Origin: Hysterangium stoloniferum
Taxonomy: Eukaryota > Basidiomycota > Agaricomycetes > Hysterangiales > Hysterangiaceae
Direction of reading: 5' to 3'
NCBI GenBank assembly: GCA_015178975.1
Contig: WHVD01000011.1
Coordinates: forward strand, 1 to 64,000
DNA: 64,000 nt
Positions 19,754 through 29,322 of this stretch are shown here, piece by piece. Both the position numbers and the translations under genes were made by a program. Numbering within the stretch: the stretch's first letter is position 1; every line of letters starts with the position of its first letter. Below the pieces are notes generated by a model. It did not search any database. It was not told the DNA's origin and saw only the letters and a list, made by a program, of their open reading frames with translations.

Positions 19754-20887
19754 CTATTTTAAAGTCTCTGACACTCTGAATCCTCCTTCCATTTCTACTC
19801 CCATATCATCCGCAATCTCCGCACTTTCCACCATATCCTGTACCTCTTCATCTTCACTTTCTGGCCCATTTCCTGACTCCCATCTTTTTTCGACACAGTC
19901 CGCCAACGGATCATTAGGCTGTTCCTGTATCTTATCGGAAAACCTCTTGGAAACTGCGATAATACCGATGCTAACCATTACCTTCTCCAGGAATTCGTTT
20001 TGCCTCCGGAAATTTCAGACCAACAAACGGAAACCTTTTTCCTGGATCTCATTATGGCAATCTAGTGTATCCCGCATTTTCATAACTTCCATCCCAATAA
20101 AGACTAATGCGTCGACGGTGTCCTTGAGGAGCTCCATGCCCGTACTATCCATTTTCGGTACCTCAGTTTCTGCAGCTTTGGCCGCTCCCGAACTTTCCGC
20201 GTCATTAGTTTTCTGAGGCTTCTCACCTTTTGGAACCCGTTTCGAGGCAAGAGTGCATGGAAGTTTAAGAACCGCGCAGGGATAGCAAGTCCCACCCCAT
20301 TTTACCTTCTGTTTCCAACATGTCATACTCTGTATGGAACATCGATAACACAGATTTTCATGGACCACTTCCATCCATTCCAGAGCCTTGACCTTTGGCT
20401 TCTTTTTCGGAAGTTAATCAAATACTGGTCTTTTGTAGATGCACTTACTTTAGGACTCGAAGGTCCAGCCTCTCCCTCTACCTCCACCTCTACGGCTTTT
20501 CGCTGTACCCAATAGTTATCGGCTGAAACCACGGAATCTATGAACGGCACTTACCTTTCCTTCCCTTATCTCCTCACGTTTCTTTGCCACCTCTGACTCC
20601 CGCTGTAACTTTTCCGCCTCTTCCTTCTTTTTCTGAGCCTCTGCCGTTTTCCGGATCCATGCTTCTTTTTCCGCCTTCGCTCGCTCCAACTCCTGTTTTT
20701 CCACCTCTTCCACATCTTTCAACTTCTGCATCAACGCCTTTTCCTCCTCCTCCTGTTGTCACTTCAACTCCTCCATCCTTTGTCGTTTTTGTTGAAGTTC
20801 TGTGACCTTCAACATTTTTTGAAGCACAGCAATTTCAGTATCTGAATCTTCTGGGATAGTGATGAATAGAGGCCGATGAATTGACAT
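19754..20887 (-). pseudogene. E2 antisense accessory gene, Zn2Cys6-like, decayed
   Basis: This runs opposite to pol and ends about 95 bp from the pol stop. Exon 1 (20887-20555) encodes a Glu/Lys/Gln-rich coiled coil ending IREGK. Exon 2 (20502-20449) is short and acidic and ends GPSSPK. Exon 3 (from about 20392) has CYRC, MTC, GGTCYPC and LPC, giving C-X2-C-X6-C-X10-C-X2-C-X6-C, then an acidic tail ending at 19754. Introns are about 52 and 56 nt. In-frame TGA codons at 20759-20761 and 20015-20017 break it. The exon ends and the Cys spacing match the E3 gene at 57473-58452. By spacing it resembles a Zn(II)2Cys6 DNA-binding cluster; the function is inferred. Confidence 0.75.
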
Positions 20888-20954
20888 ACAAGTTGTGGAT
20901 AAAGAAACAAAAATGTTAATTCGAATATTTGGAGGTTTTTATACTCAGAACATC

Positions 20955-21061
20955 AGCTGAAACTCTCACCTCCAGAATTGCGTAAATTTCACGACACATA
21001 ATAATCAGCCGTCACTTCAATCACTCAGTACCTAATCGCCTCTATGGGATTTCGGCCTAAC
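20955..21061 (-). promoter_or_regulatory. Promoter region of the E2 antisense gene
   Basis: On the minus strand, GGCCGAAATCCCA next to the 3' LTR matches the same place in E3 (57314-57326), in both cases upstream of the antisense gene. A TATA-like GTATAAAAACC at about 20930-20940 lies about 45-50 nt before the ATG at 20887. Confidence 0.45.
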
Positions 21062-21071
21062 AGGGGGGTAC
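21062..21071 (+). promoter_or_regulatory. Polypurine tract of E2
   Basis: AGGGGGGTAC directly precedes the 3' LTR start at 21072, the usual site for plus-strand priming of cDNA synthesis. Confidence 0.75.
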
Positions 21072-21615
21072 TGTTACGACCCATTCCCGGATGTTTCAAT
21101 ATCCGACTTCCAATCTCTGACTACGGAACATCATAGTTACCGTATCATCCACATTCTTCCCTTGTTCTGCATTTGGTAATTTGTCTGTTGACAAGTATTC
21201 ACTCGTTTGTTTATTATATTCCCATTTCGGAATATTGTCTCCCTAATATGTCTTATTGTATTTCCATTTTAAGAACACTTCTGTTTCCATCTTATTATGG
21301 TCTTAGTTTGTAGTACAATAATGAGTAGACTTATATTAGTTTCTGCGAATTTGTACTTTACCTTAGATCTAATATCGACTTAGTTTCTTATTCCTTCTCC
21401 CGTCTTTCTGTACACTCGATATTCAGAACTCTTCGGAACTCTGAATATCCATATCTTCCATTGTAAGTCTCACTTCTGAAATTAAGGACTTTGAGTGTTT
21501 GCGTAGAGGTGCAGCATATAAGCTGCAGCCGATGTCCTGACCCTATCCAATAGTTCCCGACTTCCCAGTGACTTTCCGATAGTTCCAGAATAAGTTCCCG
21601 ACACGGCACTTAACA
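21072..21615 (+). repeat. 3' LTR of E2 (544 bp)
   Basis: It starts TGTTACGACC and ends GCACTTAACA, the same termini as the E3 LTR read in element orientation. It shares the block GTGCAGCATATAAGCTGCAG with the LTR-A group in diverged form. The downstream flank is an LTR-B fragment. Confidence 0.85.
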
Positions 21616-21907
21616 AGTCCAAAATGTGACAGGTCATTTAACCATAATGGGAATGGGGCTCAGTTAGAGAGCTGATGGGTATTCCGAGTGGAGTCTGGTG
21701 ACTGGTGTATGGAATGGGGATGGGGATAGACAGGGATGACATGCACAGGGTCCAGGTGGGTTTTCCAGTGACTGATATATGAGATAATGAAGGTTGGATT
21801 GACATCTGGGTCCCAGTGGGTATTCCAGTTAACTGAAAATGGTGTATCTAGAGTGCGGGTGCATATAGGTTGGTGCCTGGAGTCCAGCAGGAGTTCCGGT
21901 CATAACA
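21616..21907 (-). repeat. LTR-B fragment, reverse orientation
   Basis: It matches the right part of the solo LTR-B at 52324-53066 (GTGACAGGTCATTT through the end GTCATAACA). It abuts the E2 3' LTR, so E2 probably inserted into this copy or recombined there. Confidence 0.75.
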
Positions 21908-22135
21908 GACCCTGACATCAGTGCCTCAGACTATGGAGCCACCACCTTGGGACCCCAACACTTGGTTTATGTTGTTATCCCTGTCATTCAGCCCCTGCAA
22001 CTTGTTCATACCCTTGTAACCCTGACATTGGGGCCCCTGGAATATGGTACCACTGCCTCAGCATCCTCAGGGGATAATTGGGTGTAGAGGATAAGAAGAG
22101 TTATTGCATGGGTTGTAGGTACTCTTTGGATCCAT
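21908..22135. other. Repeat-like spacer without genes
   Basis: A short block ACCCCAACACTTGGTT is shared with 10300-10330. No ORF or recognisable element end. Confidence 0.3.
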
Positions 22136-22447
22136 TTATCTTTGTTCCTTGTCTAGGTTCATATGCAGCCAATAATGTATTATGGCAATTTGTATGGAAG
22201 AGATATTTCCAGAAAACAATTTAAGATGCTTTTTAAGGTAAGAGGATTCAGCCTTCAACTCTGAAATAGCCTTCCCAGTGTACAGGTAATCCAAAGCAGG
22301 ACATTCTTCCCTTCTAACTTGTTTTGGTGTCTTCACCAGTTTGTTAAGTAATGGAAGATGAGGTTTCATAAGAACATCAAATATTGGAGATGAGGGATAA
22401 TGAAGGTAATCCAAGATCTTGTCATCCTCCTGTGATAATGAGCACAC
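22136..22447 (-). CDS. 103-aa ORF of unknown origin, cut by LTR-B
   Basis: An uninterrupted minus-strand ORF beginning next to the LTR-B fragment at 22449. The predicted protein is rich in Leu and Lys with no motif I recognise. It may be the 3' end of a longer gene truncated by the repeat, or a chance ORF. There is no intron signal or homologue in the window. Confidence 0.25.
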   Translation of the reverse strand: MCSLSQEDDKILDYLHYPSSPIFDVLMKPHLPLLNKLVKTPKQVRREECPALDYLYTGKAISELKAESSYLKKHLKLFSGNISSIQIAIIHYWLHMNLDKEQR

Positions 22448-22448
22448 C

Positions 22449-22755
22449 TGTTAAGGAGTGTGCATGGAGCTTATCAGAGGGTTTCTGGAGAAACCTGTGG
22501 GAAAGCCAGTAGGACTTGGCTTTAGCTTATATGCTGCACCCTTGCAAGATCATGACATCCAATTCCAGATGGGCAGATGGGAAACCCAGGGAGTCTGGGA
22601 TAGTTGATAGGTTGGGAAGATGGAGGGGGGGGTCAATGGCAGGGAAACCGCAGAGGTTGTTGATAGGTCGGAGGTTGAGTGATAGGGGAGTCGGAGCCCA
22701 TAGGCCATCAGCTAAGTGGAATAACTGGTACTGCTCGCTTTCAAAGAGAACGAAA
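22449..22755 (-). repeat. LTR-B 5' fragment, reverse orientation
   Basis: It begins TGTTAAGGAGTGTGCATGG and matches 52324 onward (GTTTCTGGAGAAACC, GGGAAAGCC). It fades near 22755, where the host-gene region starts. The second end is absent. Confidence 0.75.
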
Positions 22756-22849
22756 AATGACCAAGATTCCTCCGTTACCCTCTCTCGGGGTTTACCAGTA
22801 AACAAGTCATATTCAAATTAAAAATTTCTCTCAGACCTTTAGATATATA

Positions 22850-23795
22850 CTACAGAAGTCCATGGACAGCGGCAAATTCGTCATCGTCCTGATCGACAAC
22901 GCGTAACTCGATTATATTTCTGATCATCATTGCTGTTTCGTTTCCTACTAGATGCGTCAAGAAGGCGTTTGTCATATCCATGCCTGAAAATCAACACTTC
23001 TATGAATTTCCATTAGCCTGATGTTATGCTGAATTACACACCTGCGGTGACTCCTGAGCTGGTCCATACATTCCCGTCTACGACCCAACGAGCCTTCGGG
23101 ACCCAGTTGATTTTATCACTTGTCGCTGCCTGGCAAAGATATGTCAAAGGCGAGTAGTTGACAACAGTCTTGGTTCAGTTACCTTCGCTTCCGCAAACAC
23201 GGCCTTGTTAGTGGTTGCCCTTTTGCCATCGAGCAATCCACAGCCAGCCAAAACCCACGAACCTACCGCTGGTGTCATCGTTTGTACTGCCAGACTCATT
23301 GGTCGCTCACCTGTGCACACGGACAAGATATACATGGCACGAGGAGCCTGTCGCTTTATAAAATCCAATATGACATCTGGTACGTTACCGGGACGTGCGC
23401 CCCGGCCTGTATATGTAACGAATAATCAACTCAATGAATAGTCCTGTTCTATCAGAAACGTCACCGCCGGGAACCAGGATTATATCAAACTGTTCACCAT
23501 CCTTCACATCATCGTAAGTCTGCGTCGGCAAGATATATGGTCCAGAGCTTGGCTCTATAGGCTCCATTGTGTGCGAAAGATACGTGATATCTATCAAATA
23601 TGGACATGTCTTTGGAAGGTTCCTCTTTTTTGCGTTCTTAGGCGATATGAATCCGAGCAACTCAACCGGGCCTTCATAATCTAGAGCTATGATAACATTT
23701 CGAGCTACGTTATTACGAGAATATCGTTGTTCTAACTGACCGGTGACATCTGGAAATAAACAAACAGCAAGGCGGAGTGTTTTCAAGTTGCTCAT
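22850..23795 (-). CDS. DJ-1/PfpI family protein
   Basis: Five exons on the minus strand: 23795-23465, 23406-23311, 23262-23183, 23129-23042 and 22983-22850, with GT-AG introns of 58, 48, 53 and 58 nt. The exons join in frame to 242 aa. The N-terminus LRLAVCLFPDVTGQLE and FDIILVPGG are typical of the family. The nucleophile elbow SVCTG followed by SWVLAGCGLLDGK puts the reactive Cys near residue 141. The C-terminus (VVDGNVWTSSGVTAGMDM) completes the fold. Fungal members of this glutamine-amidotransferase-like class include isonitrile hydratases and stress-related proteins; the exact reaction is not certain. The gene is divergent from the phospholipase gene at 24037. Confidence 0.88.
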
Positions 23796-24036
23796 GTTGG
23801 TCAAGTGCAAGCAGTCTTTGAACAACGTGACTTATAAGTCCTTTGACAGGCGGTTGATTCTATCAATGAGAATTTTCACAAATGAAGTTAGGAAACCCAA
23901 TTTACGGTTATTATTAATAATGTCGACGTACAGGGGGGCACGTGATCGTGTTGGCGGTAACCACGCCACTTTGCCTTAGTATGATCTGCTTACCTTCTCC
24001 TAAGCCTCCATTTATCAGGCTACAACATCTTTAATC
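23796..24036. promoter_or_regulatory. Shared divergent promoter of the DJ-1-like and phospholipase C genes
   Basis: 241 bp separate the two start codons. It contains CACGTG at about 23939-23944, a basic helix-loop-helix site in fungi, and a TATAAG-like sequence near 23832 on the plus strand. A shared regulatory region is likely from the spacing alone. Confidence 0.4.
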
Positions 24037-25940
24037 ATGGAGGGTCGAATAGCACACACCCATACCACGGTTACCCTGGCTGATGATGAAGAAACGATAA
24101 GGTCGACGGACTTGGATACTACTTTCAACGTGAGGCCACCTCCCGGAAGTTCAAACGCAAGGTTAAGCAAAGAAATTATTGAATTCCTGATGGCACGACG
24201 GGCAGTATGTTCTCCTTTCTGTATATACATCAGAATTAAGACAGCCCATGATTTTAGTCTCCACAAGAAATTCTGTCACATCCAATTGTAGCACCACCAC
24301 ATACGGATGATTCCTTACCGGTGTCACATTATTTTATTTCGTATGTTCTATTATCGTATCAATCATATTTATTAAAGACCAAATAGAGCATCCCACAACA
24401 CCTATCTCTTGTCATACCAACTTTTGGGCAAGGCAGATGCCTCTGCTTATACCCGTGTCCTTTCGCATACATGTAGATGTGTAGAAATTGATGTGTGGAC
24501 AGGTTCCAAAGGGCCTATCGTAACACACGGTTGGACAGGGAGCGATCATATACCTTTTCGAGATGTTTGTGTCGCTATTGGAAACGCCGTGACACCAGGA
24601 GACTGGCCTGTCATGGTAAGCTTAGAATGCCACGTCAATATCTCACACCAAGATGAAATGGTTAATATAATGAGGGAAGTCTGGGGGGGAAAACTTGTGG
24701 ATAAAGAAATAGACGGATTTCAAGGAAATAAGAGAGCAGTAACACCTAAACACCTGAAGGGAAAAATAATGCTTATGGCTAGTGCTCTCCTCTTCAAATG
24801 AAAGGTTTGCTCTGATGAGTGCGCATAGGTTGAATATTACCCCCCAGCATCACAAATACGAACTGCTGACGACTCGTTGGAAGAGGATACGGCGCTTTCT
24901 GACGCCTCAGCTTCCAAGATCCCTAGGAAAGAACGAAATATTGGTCCATCACTCGCAGCATTGGGTGTATATGGTCGCAGTATCAAACCACATGCTGATT
25001 GGTTCAAGCGTGGTATGTTCAGACCTCTTTTTTTTTAAAGTTTAGGATGGTATATCAATCATTGGACGGCACGCTTGGCAGAACTTTTCGAGCCCTTTCA
25101 CGTGGTATTTAATTTATCTGAAGGTGCTATTGGAAAACTACTGCCGGAATCATTGGAGTCGTTGATTCAACATTCCCTCACTCACCTGCGCCGAGTCTAC
25201 CCTCAAGGCACGAGAGTAACATCCGACAATCTATCCCCTTTGAAACACTGGAGATCGGGTAGGACATGGAGTTCATTATTGTTTAGACTAATATGCATGG
25301 CATCTTTAGGCAGCCAAATATGTGCACTTAATTGGCAGCGGTATGATCGTGGCCTTCAATTCAATGAAGCTATGTTCGTCGGCAGTGGCGGATGGGTTTG
25401 CAAGCCCGACAGATTGAGGGGACTCAAATTTGTAGACAGAACGCCACACGTGAGACTGACTTGCGAAATCATAGGTGGATGTAATAGTGAGGAAAGTTTT
25501 CTACATCTTAAGGACCGTTCCCTCACTGTTACGTTGATAGTACCCAAGCCGACACACGATGTCAAGGTATATGTCTATGCAGAACTGTTTATTGATTCTT
25601 CCAAAAAGACATGGCGGTCACAATCACGACATCCTTCATCGTCTCTACCTACACAGGCACCAACGGCAGATCTCTTATGGAACGAGAAATTCCATTGGGA
25701 ATACCTAGAAGATAATATGGCATTTATAAGGTATGCCGTTCTTGCAGATTACACTAATTGTAGCTGAAAAGAGTACATAGGTTGACGATGTATCAAGACG
25801 AGTGGGGGAAAGACGATCGTCTGGGTACGTTCTGCGCCAGAGTTGACTATCTACAGCAAGGCTGGCGTTTTATTCGACTGTTCAACAAGCGGGGAAAACA
25901 TAATGGTGGATTGCTACTGGTCAGGTTCACTTATGTATGA
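24037..25940 (+). CDS. Phosphoinositide-specific phospholipase C
   Basis: Seven exons: 24037-24204, 24258-24342, 24389-24777, 24829-25012, 25046-25258, 25310-25730 and 25781-25940, joining in frame to 539 aa. The enzyme cleaves PIP2 to IP3 and diacylglycerol at membranes. The X domain has catalytic His88 (SHNTY), Glu118 and Asp120 (VEIDVW), His132 (IVTHG) and Glu165 (SLECH). The Y domain follows (LSEGAIGKLLPE, ALNWQRYDRG, NEAMFVG), then a C2 domain (LTVTLIVP to DEWGKDDRLGTF). There is no N-terminal PH domain, so it is a short PLC-delta-like form common in fungi. The third intron (24778-24828) appears to use a GC donor and the fourth is only 33 nt. Both were chosen because they alone keep the family sequence in frame. 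Confidence 0.92.
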
Positions 25941-26355
25941 CATATTTGTCAAGCCAGATCTCCTTTGAGATAGGGTCATTTCATCACGAATTCTCCCCTA
26001 ATGCCGGCTTGGGAAATTCATAATATTGTTATTTCGTCTAAGGGATTCGTATCTGGGTAATGCAGTGGCTTGTCTCACCTATTAATGAGTATCCAATATA
26101 TATTTCTCGTATGTATTAGCGTTTGTCCACATATGGCTTCCTGTTGATTTCGAAAACGGCATTGATAAAACAAATCCAAGTACAAATGCGGGTTAGGCCT
26201 GATATTAAGGGGTGTGACGCCCATCCATTATCTTCCTCCCACATGGTTTATATATAGCACGTGGGAATAGAGACTCTAGATGTCCGATTACGATATTTGA
26301 GCAACCATTAGAGTCTACATAGCTTGGTGGATATATTACAATACTACTCACGACC
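25941..26355 (+). promoter_or_regulatory. Intergenic region with TATA box and CACGTG before the membrane-protein gene
   Basis: TTTATATATAGCACGTGGG at about 26248-26266 combines a TATA box with an E-box, about 95 nt before the ATG at 26356. The rest of this gap shows no gene. Confidence 0.45.
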
Positions 26356-26980
26356 ATGACATTCCCCAAGCAATTCACGATACCTGCAAGTCTAATAATC
26401 CTCTCTAAACTGCCCTCAACTCACGCTTTGGAATGTGTAGTCGACCAGTGAGTCTCCCGCCTTTCGGCTTTATTTGATACCGATCCATAATTTAACATAG
26501 AAGTAGCGGACAACAATTCTGCAATGGACTATCCGTCGCTGCTCGGATAGGCATCGCCGTCGGTGCCTTCGCACTAGCAATGGTGATATTGATTATTCTG
26601 GGTCTGACACGAAGGCGGCGGATCCAACGTAGACAACAGGTGTACGCCCCGAATTCGAAGTCTGATCCCCGGCCCTATTATCCCCCTCAAGATCGTGATG
26701 AAATATACGTGTCATACCCGCAAGCAGCATATTCGCCGCCTCAAACCTATATTTATTACTCGCCGAGTGGCCAGCAACCGCCACTGTACCCTGTAGACCC
26801 AAGGTTATCGCTACCACCGGGGGACTACGATGTAGGTGTTTCTATTCGTACGTACTATTGTCGTTCCTGCTGATGTTCAAATTCTCTGTCAAGACGAATA
26901 TGACGCCGGTATATCCTGCATACTACACCCCGTTGCCAGCACCCCATATCGAAAGTGAGGCCTATAACCAACACAGGTGA
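26356..26980 (+). CDS. Small single-pass membrane protein with Pro/Tyr-rich tail
   Basis: Three exons, 26356-26447, 26501-26831 and 26894-26980, with introns of 53 and 62 nt, join in frame to 169 aa. The first 23 residues are hydrophobic and look like a signal peptide ending near STHA. A transmembrane helix spans about 47-66, followed by RRRRIQRR as a stop-transfer signal. The tail is rich in Pro, Tyr and Gln (YYPPQDRDE, YIYYSPSGQQPP). Such proteins are common in basidiomycetes and have no assigned role. The second intron was placed by its branch-site-like CTGAT and because it extends the Pro/Tyr-rich tail. If unspliced, the protein would end at 26873. Confidence 0.7.
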
Positions 26981-27553
26981 TCCTCGTCGCTGCGGATTCG
27001 ATTCGATGGTACCCTCCATCTATGGTTATTTGCCTCACTAACCTAATCAAGCCAAGGCCAGTGGTCGAACCCCGATGGTATTTATGTAACAAGTTCCTGA
27101 TAACTTAACACCCCAGCTTACACATCGCCACATGCTTTGCACGCCTTGATAATATACATTTTGCCGCTGTTTATCCGACAATAGGAGTGCTTCTGTTTAT
27201 TTTTGTACAATATTCAAAGCTGTACCTTGTGTAACCATATTTGACTTTAATCGGTACATAAACCCGGGCTCCTATAAACCCGCAGCTTGCGAGCATACCC
27301 TGCGGTGAGTTCATGGGATATTATGTTACGAAGAGTTTAACAAAAAATGGCATGTATACTTTTATATTTTTCATGTCGTCCTGAAATAAATAACGCCAGT
27401 CAGGGTCGGCTGGAGTAAGACTTACAAAGGATGCTTGATTAGTGAAGGAAAGTTTTAGGCCTAACAAGAACACACAAGAGGACTCGAATGAGGGATAATC
27501 TATACTTTGATGCACGATAAACATAAAGGTAAAAAATACAGTTCGGATATAGG
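26981..27553. other. Intergenic region between convergent genes
   Basis: No supported gene. It contains the 3' ends of the membrane-protein gene and the kinase gene, with AT-rich stretches that could serve as polyadenylation regions. Confidence 0.4.
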
Positions 27554-29322
27554 TCACGCGAGGCTTTGTAGGACAGCATCCGTTTTTTCCAACACCTGTC
27601 TGAACCGTAAGCTGAACTGTATCGAAAAATTAATCATAGAATCGTGCCTTGTGTATATCCGGACGCTCGTTAGGGTCGACCTTGAGCATAAAGTCAATCA
27701 AGCTGCGGAGACCTTCTGAGTATATCGAGCCAGCATTTGCTGGATGTTTATATGAGCCATTTAAAACGGACATGGCGATAGAGCCGCCTTGTTCCGTTGT
27801 CTGGGCCGTCTCAAAAGGGGAGTGGGAGTATGCGAGGGCATACAGCGTACATCCAAGGGACTGGGAACAAATCAGAACAGTTTTAAATGTCATCGTAAAA
27901 CCTAAAGAAAACTTAGCATACCCAAATGTCCACCTTTTCGTCCAGAGTACAGCCCGTTTTGACGTCAAAGAGTTCGGGGGCGCGGTAGGGCATTGTACTT
28001 TGTTCCGCAGCAACATCCTGAATCAATGCATTTTTGGATGATAAACGAAATTAAATAAAGAAATTGCCACACACCTGTTGAGCCACAGCCTGAGACCGTG
28101 TCTCGATTTTTACTCTCGCTTTTATTGTGCTTCCAAAATCCATCAATATTGGTGTGTGCCCATCGTCGGCGAGCATGACATTGCTAATGGCGAATTACGA
28201 AAAGCGACCATCATAAATGCACAACGTACCCTGGTTTGATATCCCGATGGGCATACGGGACAATTTCAGTGAGTCCTCCCGCTTGGGGAGGTTCTTCCGC
28301 CCTTATTTGCTCTGATTCCGCATCACCATCGAACACTACATCACCTTCGCTTTCTACGTGGCGTCTGGTTATTAGCGGGACACTTGCACCGTCATATGAA
28401 TATCCTCCTTCAGCATCTCCCTCGGGATGGGGTAATAGCTGCTCCTCATGGTCGTCATCATGGACGGGATGTCCGTTTTGGGTCGATGTTGGCTCAGAAG
28501 CTGTTGGCATCCCGACACTGCCATTTTGGGCCGGTGCAATGGGTGCGCGGTATGTATGCATGGCTCGGACTGCCTCGCAAGTACCGCGGAATAATCGAAC
28601 CATCTCTCGCTCTGGGAAGTGGTTGCCGTTTACCAGGTTGTGATTGATGGCATCCTGAAGATTGCCGCGCTGGTATCACGTATGTGGGTTAAATTGTGCG
28701 TATGAATCGGCAGAAGAAAGGCACCTTATACAGTGGTAAGAACAAATACACAATTTTTCCCTCTCCATCTCTATCTTGCACGACAGCGGAGTCCTAGTTT
28801 CTATTCAACACACAATGCCAGCGCCTGCAAAGCTAGAATTTACCAGTATTCGAATAATGTTTGGATGTCTAAAGTGATTTGAGCTACTATCTTTGCATAA
28901 TTGAGCAACGCAGCCACTCACTTGAATCGGCGATACGCCTCTACTTCCCGCATTGCCTCCTTGACAGCATCCGATCCGGTGGGACACCGTATTTTCTTGA
29001 GGGCGAATTGTCTCTGACATGTGAAACGTCAGACAAGTTTCCAATACGGACGAGGGCTCTGGAAGCTCACTCCACTCGTCTCATCCTGCGCCAGATACAC
29101 AAATGAAAACCCCCCTTCGCCCAAAACCTTCACAATCTTAACTGCCGAGCAGTTTGGTCAGCCACGAACGAAACATCACAACCCCTAGTGTGGGAACATA
29201 CACGTCCTGCCATTTATTTTGATTTTTGCAGATTGTTGGCAAACACAGGATGATACGGCCCATAGTGCATCCTTGGCCTGGTCTTTAAGGGTATCAAGAG
29301 CTCGAAGTAATTGCGCAGCCAT
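27554..29322 (-). CDS. STK16/Env7-type (NAK family) serine/threonine kinase
   Basis: Ten exons: 29322-29202, 29141-29071, 29013-28922, 28868-28844, 28793-28725, 28669-28230, 28183-28075, 28017-27922, 27860-27648 and 27616-27554, joining to 432 aa. Kinase motifs are the G-loop LGEGGFSFVYLA (48-58), FALKK with Lys70, HRDIKPGN (267-274), MDFGS (287-291), MPYRAPELFD and SLGCTLYALAYSHSPFE. The last is typical of the STK16 group, membrane-associated kinases (Env7 in yeast acts at the vacuole). About 100 acidic, low-complexity residues are inserted between MH164 and the HRD motif. Exon 4 has only 25 nt. The last intron (31 nt, GC donor) is uncertain; otherwise the protein ends at 27630. Confidence 0.9.

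Larger units (their letters stand above)
16430..21615 (+). mobile_element. Ty3/gypsy element E2, 5'-truncated and decayed, with 3' LTR
   Basis: Pol (from before the protease-RT linker to the chromodomain) reads on the plus strand, followed by a convergent antisense gene, a polypurine tract and the 3' LTR (21072-21615). Gag, protease and the 5' LTR are missing. The protein is closely related to E3 over the whole pol. Most nonsense codons are TGA at positions where E3 has Arg. Confidence 0.9.

Noticed and set aside
16430..21907. E2 flanked by two halves of one LTR-B
   Set aside because: The left LTR-B copy is in forward orientation and the right fragment in reverse, so they are not one interrupted copy.
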